A stretch of DNA of 64,000 bases from Agriotes lineatus (taxonomy: Eukaryota; Arthropoda; Insecta; Coleoptera; Elateridae), in the NCBI GenBank assembly GCA_940337035.1, contig CALNHX010005206.1, forward strand, positions 1-64,000. Direction: 5' to 3'. Shown one piece after another: positions 46,369 to 61,400 of the stretch; within the stretch, counting starts at the first letter, position 1, and the number at the start of each line of letters is the position of its first letter. The translations under genes and the position numbers were made by a program. The notes below the pieces were generated by a model. The model was not told the origin of the DNA and did no database searches. It saw nothing but the letters and a program-made list of their open reading frames with translations.

Positions 46369-49300
46369 TAGTCTAAAAGTTCAATATTACGTTTGCGGAA
46401 GATATGCAACTGGGGTGTGCACAATGCCTATAAATATAGTCAGCGGTCTATAATTAATTAACTGTGGTTCCTCGACAAAGAGAGTGCTTCCAAAAGTGCA
46501 CAAAATAATTCTTAGCTGTCACGCAATGTTACCTACCGATTGCAAACTATATATAAAAGCATATATAATACCTGCAAACGCTTTTTGACACGTTTGAATG
46601 GCTTTGCATACGCAACAAATAGAACGAAAATTTTAATTGTTGTGTAGTGTAAAAGTTCAATATTACGTTTGCGGAAGATATGCAACTGGGGTGTGCACAA
46701 TGCCTATAAATATAGTCAGCGGTCTATAATTAATTAACTGTGGTTCCTCGACAAAGAGAGTGCTTCCAAAAGTGCACAAAATAATTCTTAGCTGTCACGC
46801 AATGTTACCTACCGATTGCAAACTATATATAAAAGCATATATAATACCTGCAAACGCTTTTTGACACGTTTGAATTGCTTTGCATACGCAACAAATAGAA
46901 CGAAAATTTTAATTGTTGTGTAGTCTAAAAGTTCAATATTACGTTTGCGGAAGATATGCAACTGGGGTGTGCACAATGCCTATAAATATAGTCAGCGGTC
47001 TATAATTAATTAACTGTGGTTCCTCGACAAAAAGAGTGCTTCCAAAAGTGCACAATTTAATTCTTAGCTGTCACGCAATGTTACCTACCGATTGCAAACT
47101 ATATATAAAAGCTTTAATAATACCTGCAAACGCGTTTTGACACGTTTGAATTGCTTTGCATACGAAACAAATAGAACGTAAATTTTATTTGCTGTGTAGT
47201 CTAAAAGTTCAATATTACGTTTGCGGAAGATATGCAACTGGGGTGTGCACAATGCCTATAAATATAGTCAGCGGTCTATAATTAATTAACTGTGGTTCCT
47301 CGACAAAGAGAGTGCTTCCAAAAGTGCACAAAATAATTCTTAGCTGTCACGCAATGTTACCTACCGATTGCAAACTATATATAAAAGCATATATAATACC
47401 TGCAAACGCTTTTTGACACGTTTGAATTGCTTTGCATACGCAACAAATAGAACGAAAATTTTAATTGTTGTGTAGTCTAAAAGTTCAATATTACGTTTGC
47501 GGAAGATATGCAACTGGGGTGTGCACAATGCCTATAAATATAGTCAGCGGTCTATAATTAATTAACTGTGGTTCCTCGACAAAGAGAGTGCTTCCAAAAG
47601 TGCACAAAATAATTCTTAGCTGTCACGCAATGTTACCTACCGATTGCAAACTATATATAAAAGCATATATAATACCTGCAAACGCTTTTTGACACGTTTG
47701 AATTGCTTTGCATACGCAACAAATAGAACGAAAATTTTAATTGTTGTGTAGTCTAAAAGTTCAATATTACGTTTGCGGAAGATATGCAACTGGGGTGTGC
47801 ACAATGCCTATAAATATAGTCAGCGGTCTATAATTAATTAACTGTGGTTCCTCGACAAAGAGAGTGCTTCCAAAAGTGCACAAAATAATTCTTAGCTGTC
47901 ACGCAATGTTACCTACCGACTGCAAACTATATATAAAAGCATATATAATACCTGCAAACGCTTTTTGACACGTTTGAATTGCTTTGCATACGCAACAAAT
48001 AGAACGAAAATTTTAATTGTTGTGTAGTGTAAAAGTTCAATATTACGTTTGCGGAAGATATGCAACTGGGGTGTGCACAATGCCTATAAATATAGTCAGC
48101 GGTCTATAATTAATTAACTGTGGTTCCTCGACAAAGAGAGTGCTTCCAAAAGTGCACAAAATAATTCTTAGCTGTCACGCAATGTTACCTACCGATTGCA
48201 AACTATATATAAAAGCATATATAATACCTGCAAACGCTTTTTGACACGGTTGAATTGCTTTGCATACGAAAGAAATAGAACGAAAATTTTATTTGTTGTG
48301 TAGTGTAAAAGTTCAATATTACGTTTGCGGAAGATATGCAACTGGGGTGTGCACAATGCCTATAAATATAGTCAGCGGTCTATAATTGATTGATTGTGGT
48401 TCTTCGACAAAGAGAGTGCTTCCAAAAGTGCACAAAATAATTCTTAAGTGTCACGCAATGTTACCTACCGATTGCAAACTATATATAAAAGCTTTAATAA
48501 TACCTGCAAACGCGTTTTGACACGTTAGAATTGCTTTGAATAGGAAACAAATCGAACGAAAATTTTATTTGTTGTGTAGTCTAAAAGTTCAATATTACGT
48601 TTGCGGAAGATATGCAACTGGGGTGTGCACAATGCCTATAAATATAGTCATCGGTCTATAATTGATTGATTGTGGTTCTTCGACAAAGAGAGTGCGTCCA
48701 AAAGTGCACAAAATAATTCTTAGCTGTCACGCAATGTTACCTACCGATTGCAAACTATATATAAAAGCTTTAATAATACCTGCAAACGCGTTTTGACACG
48801 TTTGAATTGCTTTGAATAGGAAACAAATAGAACGAAAATTTTATTTGTTGTGTAGTCTAAAAGTTCAATATTACGTTTGCGGAAGATATGCAACTGGGGT
48901 GTGCACAATGCCTATAAATATAGTCAGCGGTCTATAATTGATTGATTGTGGTTCTTCGACAAAGAGAGTGCTTCCAAAAGTGCACAAAATAATTCTTAAG
49001 TGTCACGCAATGTTACCTACCGATTGCAAACTATATATAAAAGCTTTAATAATACCTGCATACGCGTTTTGACACGTTTGAATTGCTTTGAATAGGAAAC
49101 AAATAGAACGAAAATTTTATTTGTTGTGTAGTCTAAAAGTTCAATATTACGTTTGCGGAAGATATGCAACTGGGGTGTGCACAATGCCTATAAATATAGT
49201 CAGCGGTCTATAATTGATTAACTGTGGATCCTCGACAGGAAGAGTGCTTCCAAAAGTGCACAAAAAAATTCTTAGCTGTCACGCAATGTTACCTACCGAT

Positions 49301-52300
49301 TGCAAACTATATATAAAAGCATATATAATACCTGCAAACGCTTTTTGACACGTTTGAATTGCTTTGCATACGAAACAAATAGATCGAAAATTTTTTTTTG
49401 CTGTGTAGTCTAAAAGTTCAATATTACGTTTGCGGAAGATATGCAACTGGGGTGTTCACAATGCCTATAAATATAGTCAGCGGTCTATAATTGATTAACT
49501 GTGGATCCTCGACAGGAAGAGTGCTTCCAAAAGTGCACAAAATAATCCTTAGCTGTCACGCAATGTTACCTACCGATTGCAAACTATATATAAAAGCATA
49601 TATAATACCTGCAAACGCGTTTTGACACGATTGAATTGCTTTGCATACCAAACAAATAGAACGAAAAATTTATTTGTTGTGTAGTCTAAAAGTTCAATAT
49701 TACGTTTGCGGAAGATATGCAACTGGGGTGTGCACAATGCCTATAAATATAGTCAGCGGTCTATAATTGATTAACTGTGGATCCTCGACAGGAAGAGTGC
49801 TTCCAAAAGTGCACAAAATAATTCTTAGCTGTCACGCAATGTTACCTACCGATTGCAAACTATATATAAAAGCATATATAATACCTGCAAACGCTTTTTG
49901 ACACGTTTGAATTGCTTTGCATAAGAAACAAATTGAACGAAAATTTTATTTGCTGTCTAGTCTAAAAGTTCAATATTACGTTTGCGGAAGATATGCAACT
50001 GGGGTGTGCACAATGCCTATAAATATAGTCAGCGGTCTATAATTAATTAACTGTGGTTCCTCGACAAAGAGAGTGCTTCCAAAAGTGCACAAAATAATTC
50101 TTAGCTGTCACGCAATGTTACCTACCGATTGCAAACTATATATAAAAGCATATATAATACCTGCAAACGCTTTTTGACACGTTTGAATGGCTTTGCATAC
50201 GCAACAAATAGAACGAAAATTTTAATTGTTGTGTAGTGTAAAAGTTCAATATTACGTTTGCGGAAGATATGCAACTGGGGTGTGCACAATGCCTATAAAT
50301 ATAGTCAGCGGTCTATAATTAATTAACTGTGGTTCCTCGACAAAGAGAGTGCTTCCAAAAGTGCACAAAATAATTCTTAGCTGTCACGCAATGTTACCTA
50401 CCGATTGCAAACAATATATAAAAGCATATATAATACCTGCAAACGCTTTTTGACACGTTTGAATTGCTTTGCATACGCAACAAATAGAACGAAAATTTTA
50501 ATTGTTGTGTAGTCTAAAAGTTCAATATTACGTTTGCGGAAGATATGCAACTGGGGTGTGCACAATGCCTATAAATATAGTCAGCGGTCTATAATTAATT
50601 AACTGTGGTTCCTCGACAAAAAGAGTGCTTCCAAAAGTGCACAATTTAATTCTTAGCTGTCACGCAATGTTACCTACCGATTGCAAACTATATATAAAAG
50701 CATATATAATACCTGCAAACGCTTTTTGACACGTTTGAATTGCTTTGCATACGCAACAAATAGAACGAAAATTTTAATTGTTGTGTAGTCTAAAAGTTCA
50801 ATATTACGTTTGCGGAAGATATGCAACTGGGGTGTGCACAATGCCTATAAATATAGTCAGCGGTCTATAATTAATTAACTGTGGTTCCTCGACAAAGAGA
50901 GTGCTTCCAAAAGTGCACAAAATAATTCTTAGCTGTCACGCAATGTTACCTACCGATTGCAAACTATATATAAAAGCATATATAATACCTGCAAACGCTT
51001 TTTGACACGTTTGAATGGCTTTGCATACGCAACAAATAGAACGAAAATTTTAATTGTTGTGTAGTGTAAAAGTTCAATATTACGTTTGCGGAAGATATGC
51101 AACTGGGGTGTGCACAATGCCTATAAATATAGTCAGCGGTCTATAATTGATTGATTGTGGTTCTTCGACAAAGAGAGTGCTTCCAAAAGTGCACAAAATA
51201 ATTCTTAAGTGTCACGCAATGTTACCCAACGATTGCAAACTATATATAAAAGCATATATAATACCTGCAAACGCTTTTTGACACGTTTGAATGGCTTTGC
51301 ATACGCAACAAATAGAACGAAAATTTTAATTGTTGTGTAGTCTAAAAGTTCAATATTACGTTTGCGGAAGATATGCAACTGGGGTGTGCACAATGCCTAT
51401 AAATATAGTCAGCGGTCTATAATTAATTAACTGTGGTTCCTCGACAAAAAGAGTGCTTCCAAAAGTGCACAATTTAATTCTTAGCTGTCACGCAATGTTA
51501 CCTACCGATTGTAAACTATATATAAAAGCATATATAATACCTGCAAACGCTTTTTGACACGTTTGAATTGCTTTGCATACGCAACAAATAGAACGAAAAT
51601 TTTAATTGTTGTGTAGTCTAAAAGTTCAATATTACGTTTGCGGAAGATATGCAACTGGGGTGTGCACAATGCCTATAAATATAGTCAGCGGTCTATAATT
51701 AATTAACTGTGGTTCCTCGACAAAGAGAGTGCTTCCAAAAGTGCACAAAATAATTCTTAGCTGTCACGCAATGTTACCTACCGATTGCAAACTATATATA
51801 AAAGCATATATAATACCTGCAAACGCTTTTTGACACGTTTGAATGGCTTTGCATACGCAACAAATAGAACGAAAATTTTAATTGTTGTGTAGTGTAAAAG
51901 TTCAATATTACGTTTGCGGAAGATATGCAACTGGGGTGTGCACAATGCCTATAAATATAGTCAGCGGTCTATAATTGATTAACTGTGGATCCTCGACAGG
52001 AAGAGTGCTTCCAAAAGTGCACAAAATAATTCTTAGCTGTCACGCAATGTTACCTACCGATTGCAAACTATATATAAAAGCATATATAATACCTGCAAAC
52101 GCTTTTTGACACGTTTGAATTGCTTTGCATACGAAACAAATTGAACGAAAATTTATTTGCTGTGTAGTCTAAAAGTTCAATATTACGTTTGCGGAAGATA
52201 TGCAACTGGGGTGTACACAATGCCTATAAATATAGTCAGCGGTCTATAATTAATTAACTGTGGTTCCTCGACAAAGAGAGTGCTTCCAAAAGTGCACAAA

Positions 52301-53004
52301 ATAATTCTTAGCTGTCACGCAATGTTACCTACCGATTGCAAACTATATATAGAAGCATTAATAATACCTGCAAACGCGTTTTGACATGTTTGAATTGCTT
52401 TGCATACGAAACAAATAGAACGAAAATTGTATTTGTTGTGTAGTCTAAAAGTGCAATATTACGTTTGCGGAAGATATGCAACTGGGGTGTGCACAATGCC
52501 TATAAATATAGTCAGCGGTCTATAATTGATTAACTGTGGATCCTCGACAGGAAGAGTGCTTCCAAAAGTGCACAAAATAATTCTTAGCTGTCACGCAATG
52601 TTACCTACCGATTGCAAACTATATATAAAAGCATATATAATACCTGCAAACGCTTTTTGACACGTTTGAATTGCTTTGCATAAGAAACAAATTGAACGAA
52701 AATTTTATTTGCTGTCTAGTCTAAAAGTTCAATATTACGTTTGCGGAAGATATGCAACTGGGGTGTGAACAATGCCTATAAATATAGTCAGCGGTCTATA
52801 ATTGATTGATTGTGGTTCTTCGACAAAGAGAGTGCTTCCAAAAGTGCACAAAATAATTCTTAAGTGTCACGCAATGTTACCCACCGATTGCAAACTATAT
52901 ATAAAAGCATATATAATACCTGCAAACGCTTTTTGACACGTTTGAATTGCTTTGCATACGAAACAAATTGAACGAAAATTTATTTGCTGTGTATTCTAAA
53001 AGTT

Positions 53005-53060
53005 TGAACCCCAACGCTATAATGGCATTTATGGGGAAACGATAAAGAAGAAGAAGAAGA
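53005..53060. mobile_element. 56-bp foreign segment with (GAA)n tail replacing satellite DNA
   Basis: Within one monomer, 60 bp of consensus (from CAATATTACG to ATATAGTC) is replaced by 56 bp of unrelated sequence (TTGAACCCCAACGCTATAAT onward) ending in about six GAA/AAG units. The monomer is 272 bp, so array phase is nearly kept. The sequence plus GAA tail looks like the extreme 3' end of a LINE or SINE inserted with a target deletion. Confidence 0.7.
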
Positions 53061-53263
53061 AGCGGTCTATAATTGATTAACTGTGGATTCTCGACAGGAA
53101 GAGTGCTTCCAAAAGTGCACAAAATAATTCTTAGCTGTCACGCAATGTTACCTACCGATTGCAAACTATATATAAAAGCATATATAATACCTGCAAACGC
53201 TTTTTGACACGTTTGAATTGCTTTGCATACGAAACAAATAGAACGAAAATTTTATTTGTTGTG

Positions 53264-55465
53264 TAGTCTAAAAGTTCAATATTACGTTTGCGGAAGATAT
53301 GCAACTGGGGTGTGCACAATGCCTATAAATATAGTCAGCGGTCTATAATTAATTAACTGTGGTTCTTCGACAAAGAGAGTGCTTCCAAAAGTGCACAAAA
53401 TAATTCTTAAGTGTCACGCAATGTTACCCACCGATTGCAAACTATATATAAAAGCATATATAATACCTGCAAACGCTTTTTGACACGTTTGAATGGCTTT
53501 GCATACGCAACAAATAGAACGAAAATTTTAATTGTTGTGTAGTCTAAAAGTTCAATATTACGTTTGCGGAAGATATGCAACTCGGGTGTGCACAATGCCT
53601 ATAAATATAGTCAGCGGTCTATAATTAATTAACTGTGGTTCCTCGACAAAGAGAGTGCTTCCAAAAGTGCACAAAATAATTCTTAGCTGTCACGCAATGT
53701 TACCTACCGATTGCAAACTATATATAAAAGCATATATAATACCTGCAAACGCTTTTTGACACGTTTGAATTGCTTTGCATACGCAACAAATAGAACGAAA
53801 ATTTTAATTGTGTAGTCTAAAAGTTCAATATTACGTTTGCGGAAGATATGCAACTGGGGTGTGCACAATGCCTATAAATATAGTCAGCGGTCTATAATTA
53901 ATTAACTGTGGTTCCTCGACAAAGAGAGTGCTTCCAAAAGTGCACAAAATAATTCTTAGCTGTCACGCAATGTTACCTACCGATTGCAAACTATATATAA
54001 AAGCATATATAATACCTGCAAACGCTTTTTGACACGTTTGAATGGCTTTGCATACGCAACAAATAGAACGAAAATTTTAATTGTTGTGTAGTGTAAAAGT
54101 TCAATATTACGTTTGCGGAAGATATGCAACTGGGGTGTGCACAATGCCTATAAATATAGTCAGCGGTCTATAATTGATTGATTGTGGTTCTTCGACAAAG
54201 AGAGTGCTTCCAAAAGTGCACAAAATAATTCTTAAGTGTCACGCAATGTTACCCACCGATTGCAAACTATATATAAAAGCATATATAATACCTGCAAACG
54301 CTTTTTGACACGTTTGAATGGCTTTGCATACGCAACAAATAGAACGAAAATTTTAATTGTTGTGTAGTCTAAAAGTTCAATATTACGTTTGCGGAAGATA
54401 TGCAACTGGGGTGTGCACAATGCCTATAAATATAGTCAGCGGTCTATAATTAATTAACTGTGGTTCTTCGACAAAGAGAGTGCTTCCAAAAGTGCACAAA
54501 ATAATTCTTAAGTGTCACGCAATGTTACCCACCGATTGCAAACTATATATAAAAGCATATATAATACCTGCAAACGCTTTTTGACACGTTTGAATGGCTT
54601 TGCATACGCAACAAATAGAACGAAAATTTTAATTGTTGTGTAGTCTAAAAGTTCAATATTACGTTTGCGGAAGATATGCAACTCGGGTGTGCACAATGCC
54701 TATAAATATAGTCAGCGGTCTATAATTAATTAACTGTGGTTCCTCGACAAAGAGAGTGCTTCCAAAAGTGCACAAAATAATTCTTAGCTGTCACGCAATG
54801 TTACCTACCGATTGCAAACTATATATAAAAGCATATATAATACCTGCAAACGCTTTTTGACACGTTTGAATTGCTTTGCATACGCAACAAATAGAACGAA
54901 AATTTTAATTGTGTAGTCTAAAAGTTCAATATTACGTTTGCGGAAGATATGCAACTGGGGTGTGCACAATGCCTATAAATATAGTCAGCGGTCTATAATT
55001 AATTAACTGTGGTTCCTCGACAAAGAGAGTGCTTCCAAAAGTGCACAAAATAATTCTTAGCTGTCACGCAATGTTACCTACCGATTGCAAACTATATATA
55101 AAAGCATATATAATACCTGCAAACGCTTTTTGACACGTTTGAATGGCTTTGCATACGCAACAAATAGAACGAAAATTTTAATTGTTGTGTAGTGTAAAAG
55201 TTCAATATTACGTTTGCGGAAGATATGCAACTGGGGTGTGCACAATGCCTATAAATATAGTCAGCGGTCTATAATTGATTGATTGTGGTTCTTCGACAAA
55301 GAGAGTGCTTCCAAAAGTGCACAAAATAATTCTTAAGTGTCACGCAATGTTACCCACCGATTGCAAACTATATATAAAAGCATATATAATACCTGCAAAC
55401 GCTTTTTGACACGTTTGAATGGCTTTGCATACGCAACAAATAGAACGAAAATTTTAATTGTTGTG
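53264..55465. repeat. Tandem duplication of a 4-monomer unit (1101 bp)
   Basis: Blocks 53264-54364 and 54365-55465 are each 1101 bp with class order E A A C. Both carry the rare CTCGGGTGTG change and the same 3-bp deletion (TTTTAATTGTGTAG) near 53810 and 54907. The copies look nearly identical, so this is among the most recent amplifications in the array. Confidence 0.85.
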
Positions 55466-58400
55466 TAGTCTAAAAGTTCAATATTACGTTTGCGGAAGAT
55501 ATGCAACTGGGGTGTGCACAATGCCTATAAATATAGTCAGCGGTCTATAATTAATTAACTGTGGTTCCTCGACAAAAAGAGTGCTTCCAAAAGTGCACAA
55601 TTTAATTCTTAGCTGTCACGCAATGTTACCTACCGATTGCAAACTATATATAAAAGCATATATAATACCTGCAAACGCTTTTTGACACGTTTGAATTGCT
55701 TTGCATACGCAACAAATAGAACGAAAATTTTAATTGTTGTGTAGTCTAAAAGTTCAATATTACGTTTGCGGAAGATATGCAACTGGGGTGTGCACAATGC
55801 CTATAAATATAGTCAGCGGTCTATAATTAATTAACTGTGGTTCCTCGACAAAGAGAGTGCTTCCAAAAGTGCACAAAATAATTCTTAGCTGTCACGCAAT
55901 GTTACCTACCGATTGCAAACTATATATAAAAGCATATATAATACCTGCAAACGCTTTTTGACACGTTTGAATGGCTTTGCATACGCAACAAATAGAACGA
56001 AAATTTTAATTGTTGTGTAGTGTAAAAGTTCAATATTACGTTTGCGGAAGATATGCAACTGGGGTGTGCACAATGCCTATAAATATAGTCAGCGGTCTAT
56101 AATTAATTAACTGTGGTTCCTCGACAAAGAGAGTGCTTCCAAAAGTGCACAAAATAATTCTTAGCTGTCACGCAATGTTACCTACCGATTGCAAACTATA
56201 TATAAAAGCATATATAATACCTGCAAACGCTTTTTGACACGTTTGAATTGCTTTGCATACGCAACAAATAGAACGAAAATTTTAATTGTTGTGTAGTCTA
56301 AAAGTTCAATATTACGTTTGCGGAAGATATGCAACTGGGGTGTGCACAATGCCTATAAATATAGTCAGCGGTCTATAATTAATTAACTGTGGTTCCTCGA
56401 CAAAAAGAGTGCTTCCAAAAGTGCACAATTTAATTCTTAGCTGTCACGCAATGTTACCTACCGATTGCAAACTATATATAAAAGCTTTAATAATACCTGC
56501 AAACGCGTTTTGACACGTTTGAATTGCTTTGCATACGAAACAAGTAGAACGTAAATTTTATTTGCTGTGTAGTCTAAAAGTTCAATATTACGTTTGCGGA
56601 AGATATGCAACTGGGGTGTGCACAATGCCTATAAATATAGTCAGCGGTCTATAATTAATTAACTGTGGTTCCTCGACAAAGAGAGTGCTTCCAAAAGTGC
56701 ACAAAATAATTCTTAGCTGTCACGCAATGTTACCTACCGATTGCAAACTATATATAAAAGCATATATAATACCTGCAAACGCTTTTTGACACGTTTGAAT
56801 TGCTTTGCATACGCAACAAATAGAACGAAAATTTTAATTGTTGTGTAGTCTAAAAGTTCAATATTACGTTTGCGGAAGATATGCAACTGGGGTGTGCACA
56901 ATGCCTATAAATATAGTCAGCGGTCTATAATTAATTAACTGTGGTTCCTCGACAAAAAGAGTGCTTCCAAAAGTGCACAATTTAATTCTTAGCTGTCACG
57001 CAATGTTACCTACCGATTGCAAACTATATATAAAAGCTTTAATAATACCTGCAAACGCTTTTTGACACGTTTTAATTGCTTTGCATACGCAACAAATAGA
57101 ACGAAAATTTTAATTGTTGTGTAGTGTAAAAGTTCAATATTACGTTTGCGGAAGATATGCAACTGGGGTGTGCACAATGCCTATAAATATAGTCAGCGGT
57201 CTATAATTAATTAACTGTGGTTCCTCGACAAAGAGAGTGCTTCCAAAAGTGCACAAAATAATTCTTAGCTGTCACGCAATGTTACCTACCGATTGCAAAC
57301 TATATATAAAAGCATATATAATACCTGCAAACGCTTTTTGACACGGTTGAATTGCTTTGCATACGAAAGAAATAGAACGAAAATTTTATTTGTTGTGTAG
57401 TCTAAAAGTTCAATATTACGTTTGCGGAAGATATGCAACTGGGGTGTGCACAATGCCTATAAATATAGTCAGCGGTCTATAATTGATTGATTGTGGTTCT
57501 TCGACAAAGAGAGTGCTTCCAAAAGTGCACAAAATAATTCTTAAGTGTCACGCAATGTTACCTACCGATTGCAAACTATATATAAAAGCTTTAATAATAC
57601 CTGCAAACGCGTTTTGACACGTTAGAATTGCTTTGAATAGGAAACAAATCGAACGAAAATTTTATTTGTTGTGTAGTCTAAAAGTTCAATATTACGTTTG
57701 CGGAAGATATGCAACTGGGGTGTGCACAATGCCTATAAATATAGTCAGCGGTCTATAATTGATTGATTGTGGTTCTTCGACAAAGAGAGTGCGTCCAAAA
57801 GTGCACAAAATAATTCTTAGCTGTCACGCAATGTTACCTACCGATTGCAAACTATATATAAAAGCTTTAATAATACCTGCAAACGCGTTTTGACACGTTT
57901 GAATTGCTTTGAATAGGAAACAAATAGAACGAAAATTTTATTTGTTGTGTAGTCTAAAAGTTCAATATTACGTTTGCGGAAGATATGCAACTGGGGTGTG
58001 CACAATGCCTATAAATATAGTCAGCGGTCTATAATTGATTGATTGTGGTTCTTCGACAAAGAGAGTGCTTCCAAAAGTGCACAAAATAATTCTTAAGTGT
58101 CACGCAATGTTACCTACCGATTGCAAACTATATATAAAAGCTTTAATAATACCTGCAAACGCGTTTTGACACGTTTGAATTGCTTTGAATAGGAAACAAA
58201 TAGAACGAAAATTTTATTTGTTGTGTAGTCTAAAAGTTCAATATTACGTTTGCGGAAGATATGCAACTGGGGTGTGCACAATGCCTATAAATATAGTCAG
58301 CGGTCTATAATTGATTAACTGTGGATCCTCGACAGGAAGAGTGCTTCCAAAAGTGCACAAAAAAATTCTTAGCTGTCACGCAATGTTACCTACCGATTGC

Positions 58401-61400
58401 AAACTATATATTAAAGCATATATAATACCTGCAAACGCTTTTTGACACGTTTGAATTGCTTTGCATACGAAACAAATAGATCGAAAATTTTTTTTGCTGT
58501 GTAGTATAAAAGTTCAATATTACGTTTGCGGAAGATATGCAACTGGGGTGTTCACAATGCCTATAAATATAGTCAGCGGTCTATAATTGATTAACTGTGG
58601 ATCCTCGACAGGAAGAGTGCTTCCAAAAGTGCACAAAATAATCCTTAGCTGTCACGCAATGTTACCTACCGATTGCAAACTATATATAAAAGCATATATA
58701 ATACCTGCAAACGCTTTTTGACACGATTGAATTGCTTTGCATACCAAACAAATAGAACGAAAAATTTATTTGTTGTGTAGTCTAAAAGTTCAATATTACG
58801 TTTGCGGAAGATATGCAACTGGGGTGTGCACAATGCCTATAAATATAGTCAGCGGTCTATAATTGATTAACTGTGGATCCTCGACAGGAAGAGTGCTTCC
58901 AAAAGTGCACAAAATAATTCTTAGCTGTCACGCAATGTTACCTACCGATTGCAAACTATATATAAAAGCATATATAATACCTGCAAACGCTTTTTGACAC
59001 GTTTGAATTGCTTTGCATAAGAAACAAATTGAACGAAAATTTTATTTGCTGTCTAGTCTAAAAGTTCAATATTACGTTTGCGGAAGATATGCAACTGGGG
59101 TGTGCACAATGCCTATAAATATAGTCAGCGGTCTATAATTAATTAACTGTGGTTCCTCGACAAAGAGAGTGCTTCCAAAAGTGCACAAAATAATTCTTAG
59201 CTGTCACGCAATGTTACCTACCGATTGCAAACTATATATAAAAGCATATATAATACCTGCAAACGCTTTTTGACACGTTTGAATGGCTTTGCATACGCAA
59301 CAAATAGAACGAAAATTTTAATTGTTGTGTAGTGTAAAAGTTCAATATTACGTTTGCGGAAGATATGCAACTGGGGTGTGCACAATGCCTATAAATATAG
59401 TCAGCGGTCTATAATTAATTAACTGTGGTTCCTCGACAAAGAGAGTGCTTCCAAAAGTGCACAAAATAATTCTTAGCTGTCACGCAATGTTACCTACCGA
59501 TTGCAAACTATATATAAAAGCATATATAATACCTGCAAACGCTTTTTGACACGTTTGAATTGCTTTGCATACGCAACAAATAGAACGAAAATTTTAATTG
59601 TTGTGTAGTCTAAAAGTTCAATATTACGTTTGCGGAAGATATGCAACTGGGGTGTGCACAATGCCTATAAATATAGTCAGCGGTCTATAATTAATTAACT
59701 GTGGTTCCTCGACAAAAAGAGTGCTTCCAAAAGTGCACAATTTAATTCTTAGCTGTCACGCAATGTTACCTACCGATTGCAAACTATATATAAAAGCATA
59801 TATAATACCTGCAAACGCTTTTTGACACGTTTGAATTGCTTTGCATACGCAACAAATAGAACGAAAATTTTAATTGTTGTGTAGTCTAAAAGTTCAATAT
59901 TACGTTTGCGGAAGATATGCAACTGGGGTGTGCACAATGCCTATAAATATAGTCAGCGGTCTATAATTAATTAACCGTGGTTCCTCGACAAAGAGAGTGC
60001 TTCCAAAAGTGCACAAAATAATTCTTAGCTGTCACGCAATGTTACCTACCGATTGCAAACTATATATAAAAGCATATATAATACCTGCAAACGCTTTTTG
60101 ACACGTTTGAATGGCTTTGCATACGCAACAAATAGAACGAAAATTTTAATTGTTGTGTAGTGTAAAAGTTCAATATTACGTTTGCGGAAGATATGCAACT
60201 GGGGTGTGCACAATGCCTATAAATATAGTCAGCGGTCTATAATTGATTGATTGTGGTTCTTCGACAAAGAGAGTGCTTCCAAAAGTGCACAAAATAATTC
60301 TTAAGTGTCACGCAATGTTACCCACCGATTGCAAACTATATATAAAAGCATATATAATACCTGCAAACGCTTTTTGACACGTTTGAATGGCTTTGCATAC
60401 GCAACAAATAGAACGAAAATTTTAATTGTTGTTTAGTCTAAAAGTTCAATATTACGTTTGCGGAAGATATGCAACTGGGGTGTGCACAATGCCTATAAAT
60501 ATAGTCAGCGGTCTATAATTAATTAACTGTGGTTCCTCGACAAAAAGAGTGCTTCCAAAAGTGCACAATTTAATTCTTAGCTGTCACGCAATGTTACCTA
60601 CCGATTGCAAACTATATATAAAAGCATATATAATACCTGCAAACGCTTTTTGACACGTTTGAATTGCTTTGCATACGCAACAAATAGAACGAAAATTTTA
60701 ATTGTTGTGTAGTCTAAAAGTTCAATATTACGTTTGCGGAAGATATGCAACTGGGGTGTGCACAATGCCTATAAATATAGTCAGCGGTCTATAATTAATT
60801 AACTGTGGTTCCTCGACAAAGAGAGTGCTTCCAAAAGTGCACAAAATAATTCTTAGCTGTCACGCAATGTTACCTACCGATTGCAAACTATATATAAAAG
60901 CATATATAATACCTGCAAACGCTTTTTGACACGTTTGAATGGCTTTGCATACGCAACAAATAGAACGAAAATTTTAATTGTTGTGTAGTGTAAAAGTTCA
61001 ATATTACGTTTGCGGAAGATATGCAACTGGGGTGTGCACAATGCCTATAAATATAGTCAGCGGTCTATAATTAATTAACTGTGGTTCCTCGACAAAGAGA
61101 GTGCTTCCAAAAGTGCACAAAATAATTCTTAGCTGTCACGCAATGTTACCTACCGATTGCAAACTATATATAAAAGCATATATAATACCTGCAAACGCTT
61201 TTTGACACGTTTGAATTGCTTTGCATACGCAACAAATAGAACGAAAATTTTAATTGTTGTGTAGTCTAAAAGTTCAATATTACGTTTGCGGAAGATATGC
61301 AACTGGGGTGTGCACAATGCCTATAAATATAGTCAGCGGTCTATAATTAATTAACTGTGGTTCCTCGACAAAAAGAGTGCTTCCAAAAGTGCACAATTTA

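Noticed and set aside
42649..55521. Repeated 62-codon minus-strand ORF in the satellite
   Set aside because: It is open only in certain monomer classes, shows no codon-level constraint and simply follows monomer identity. It is a by-product of the repeat, not a gene family.
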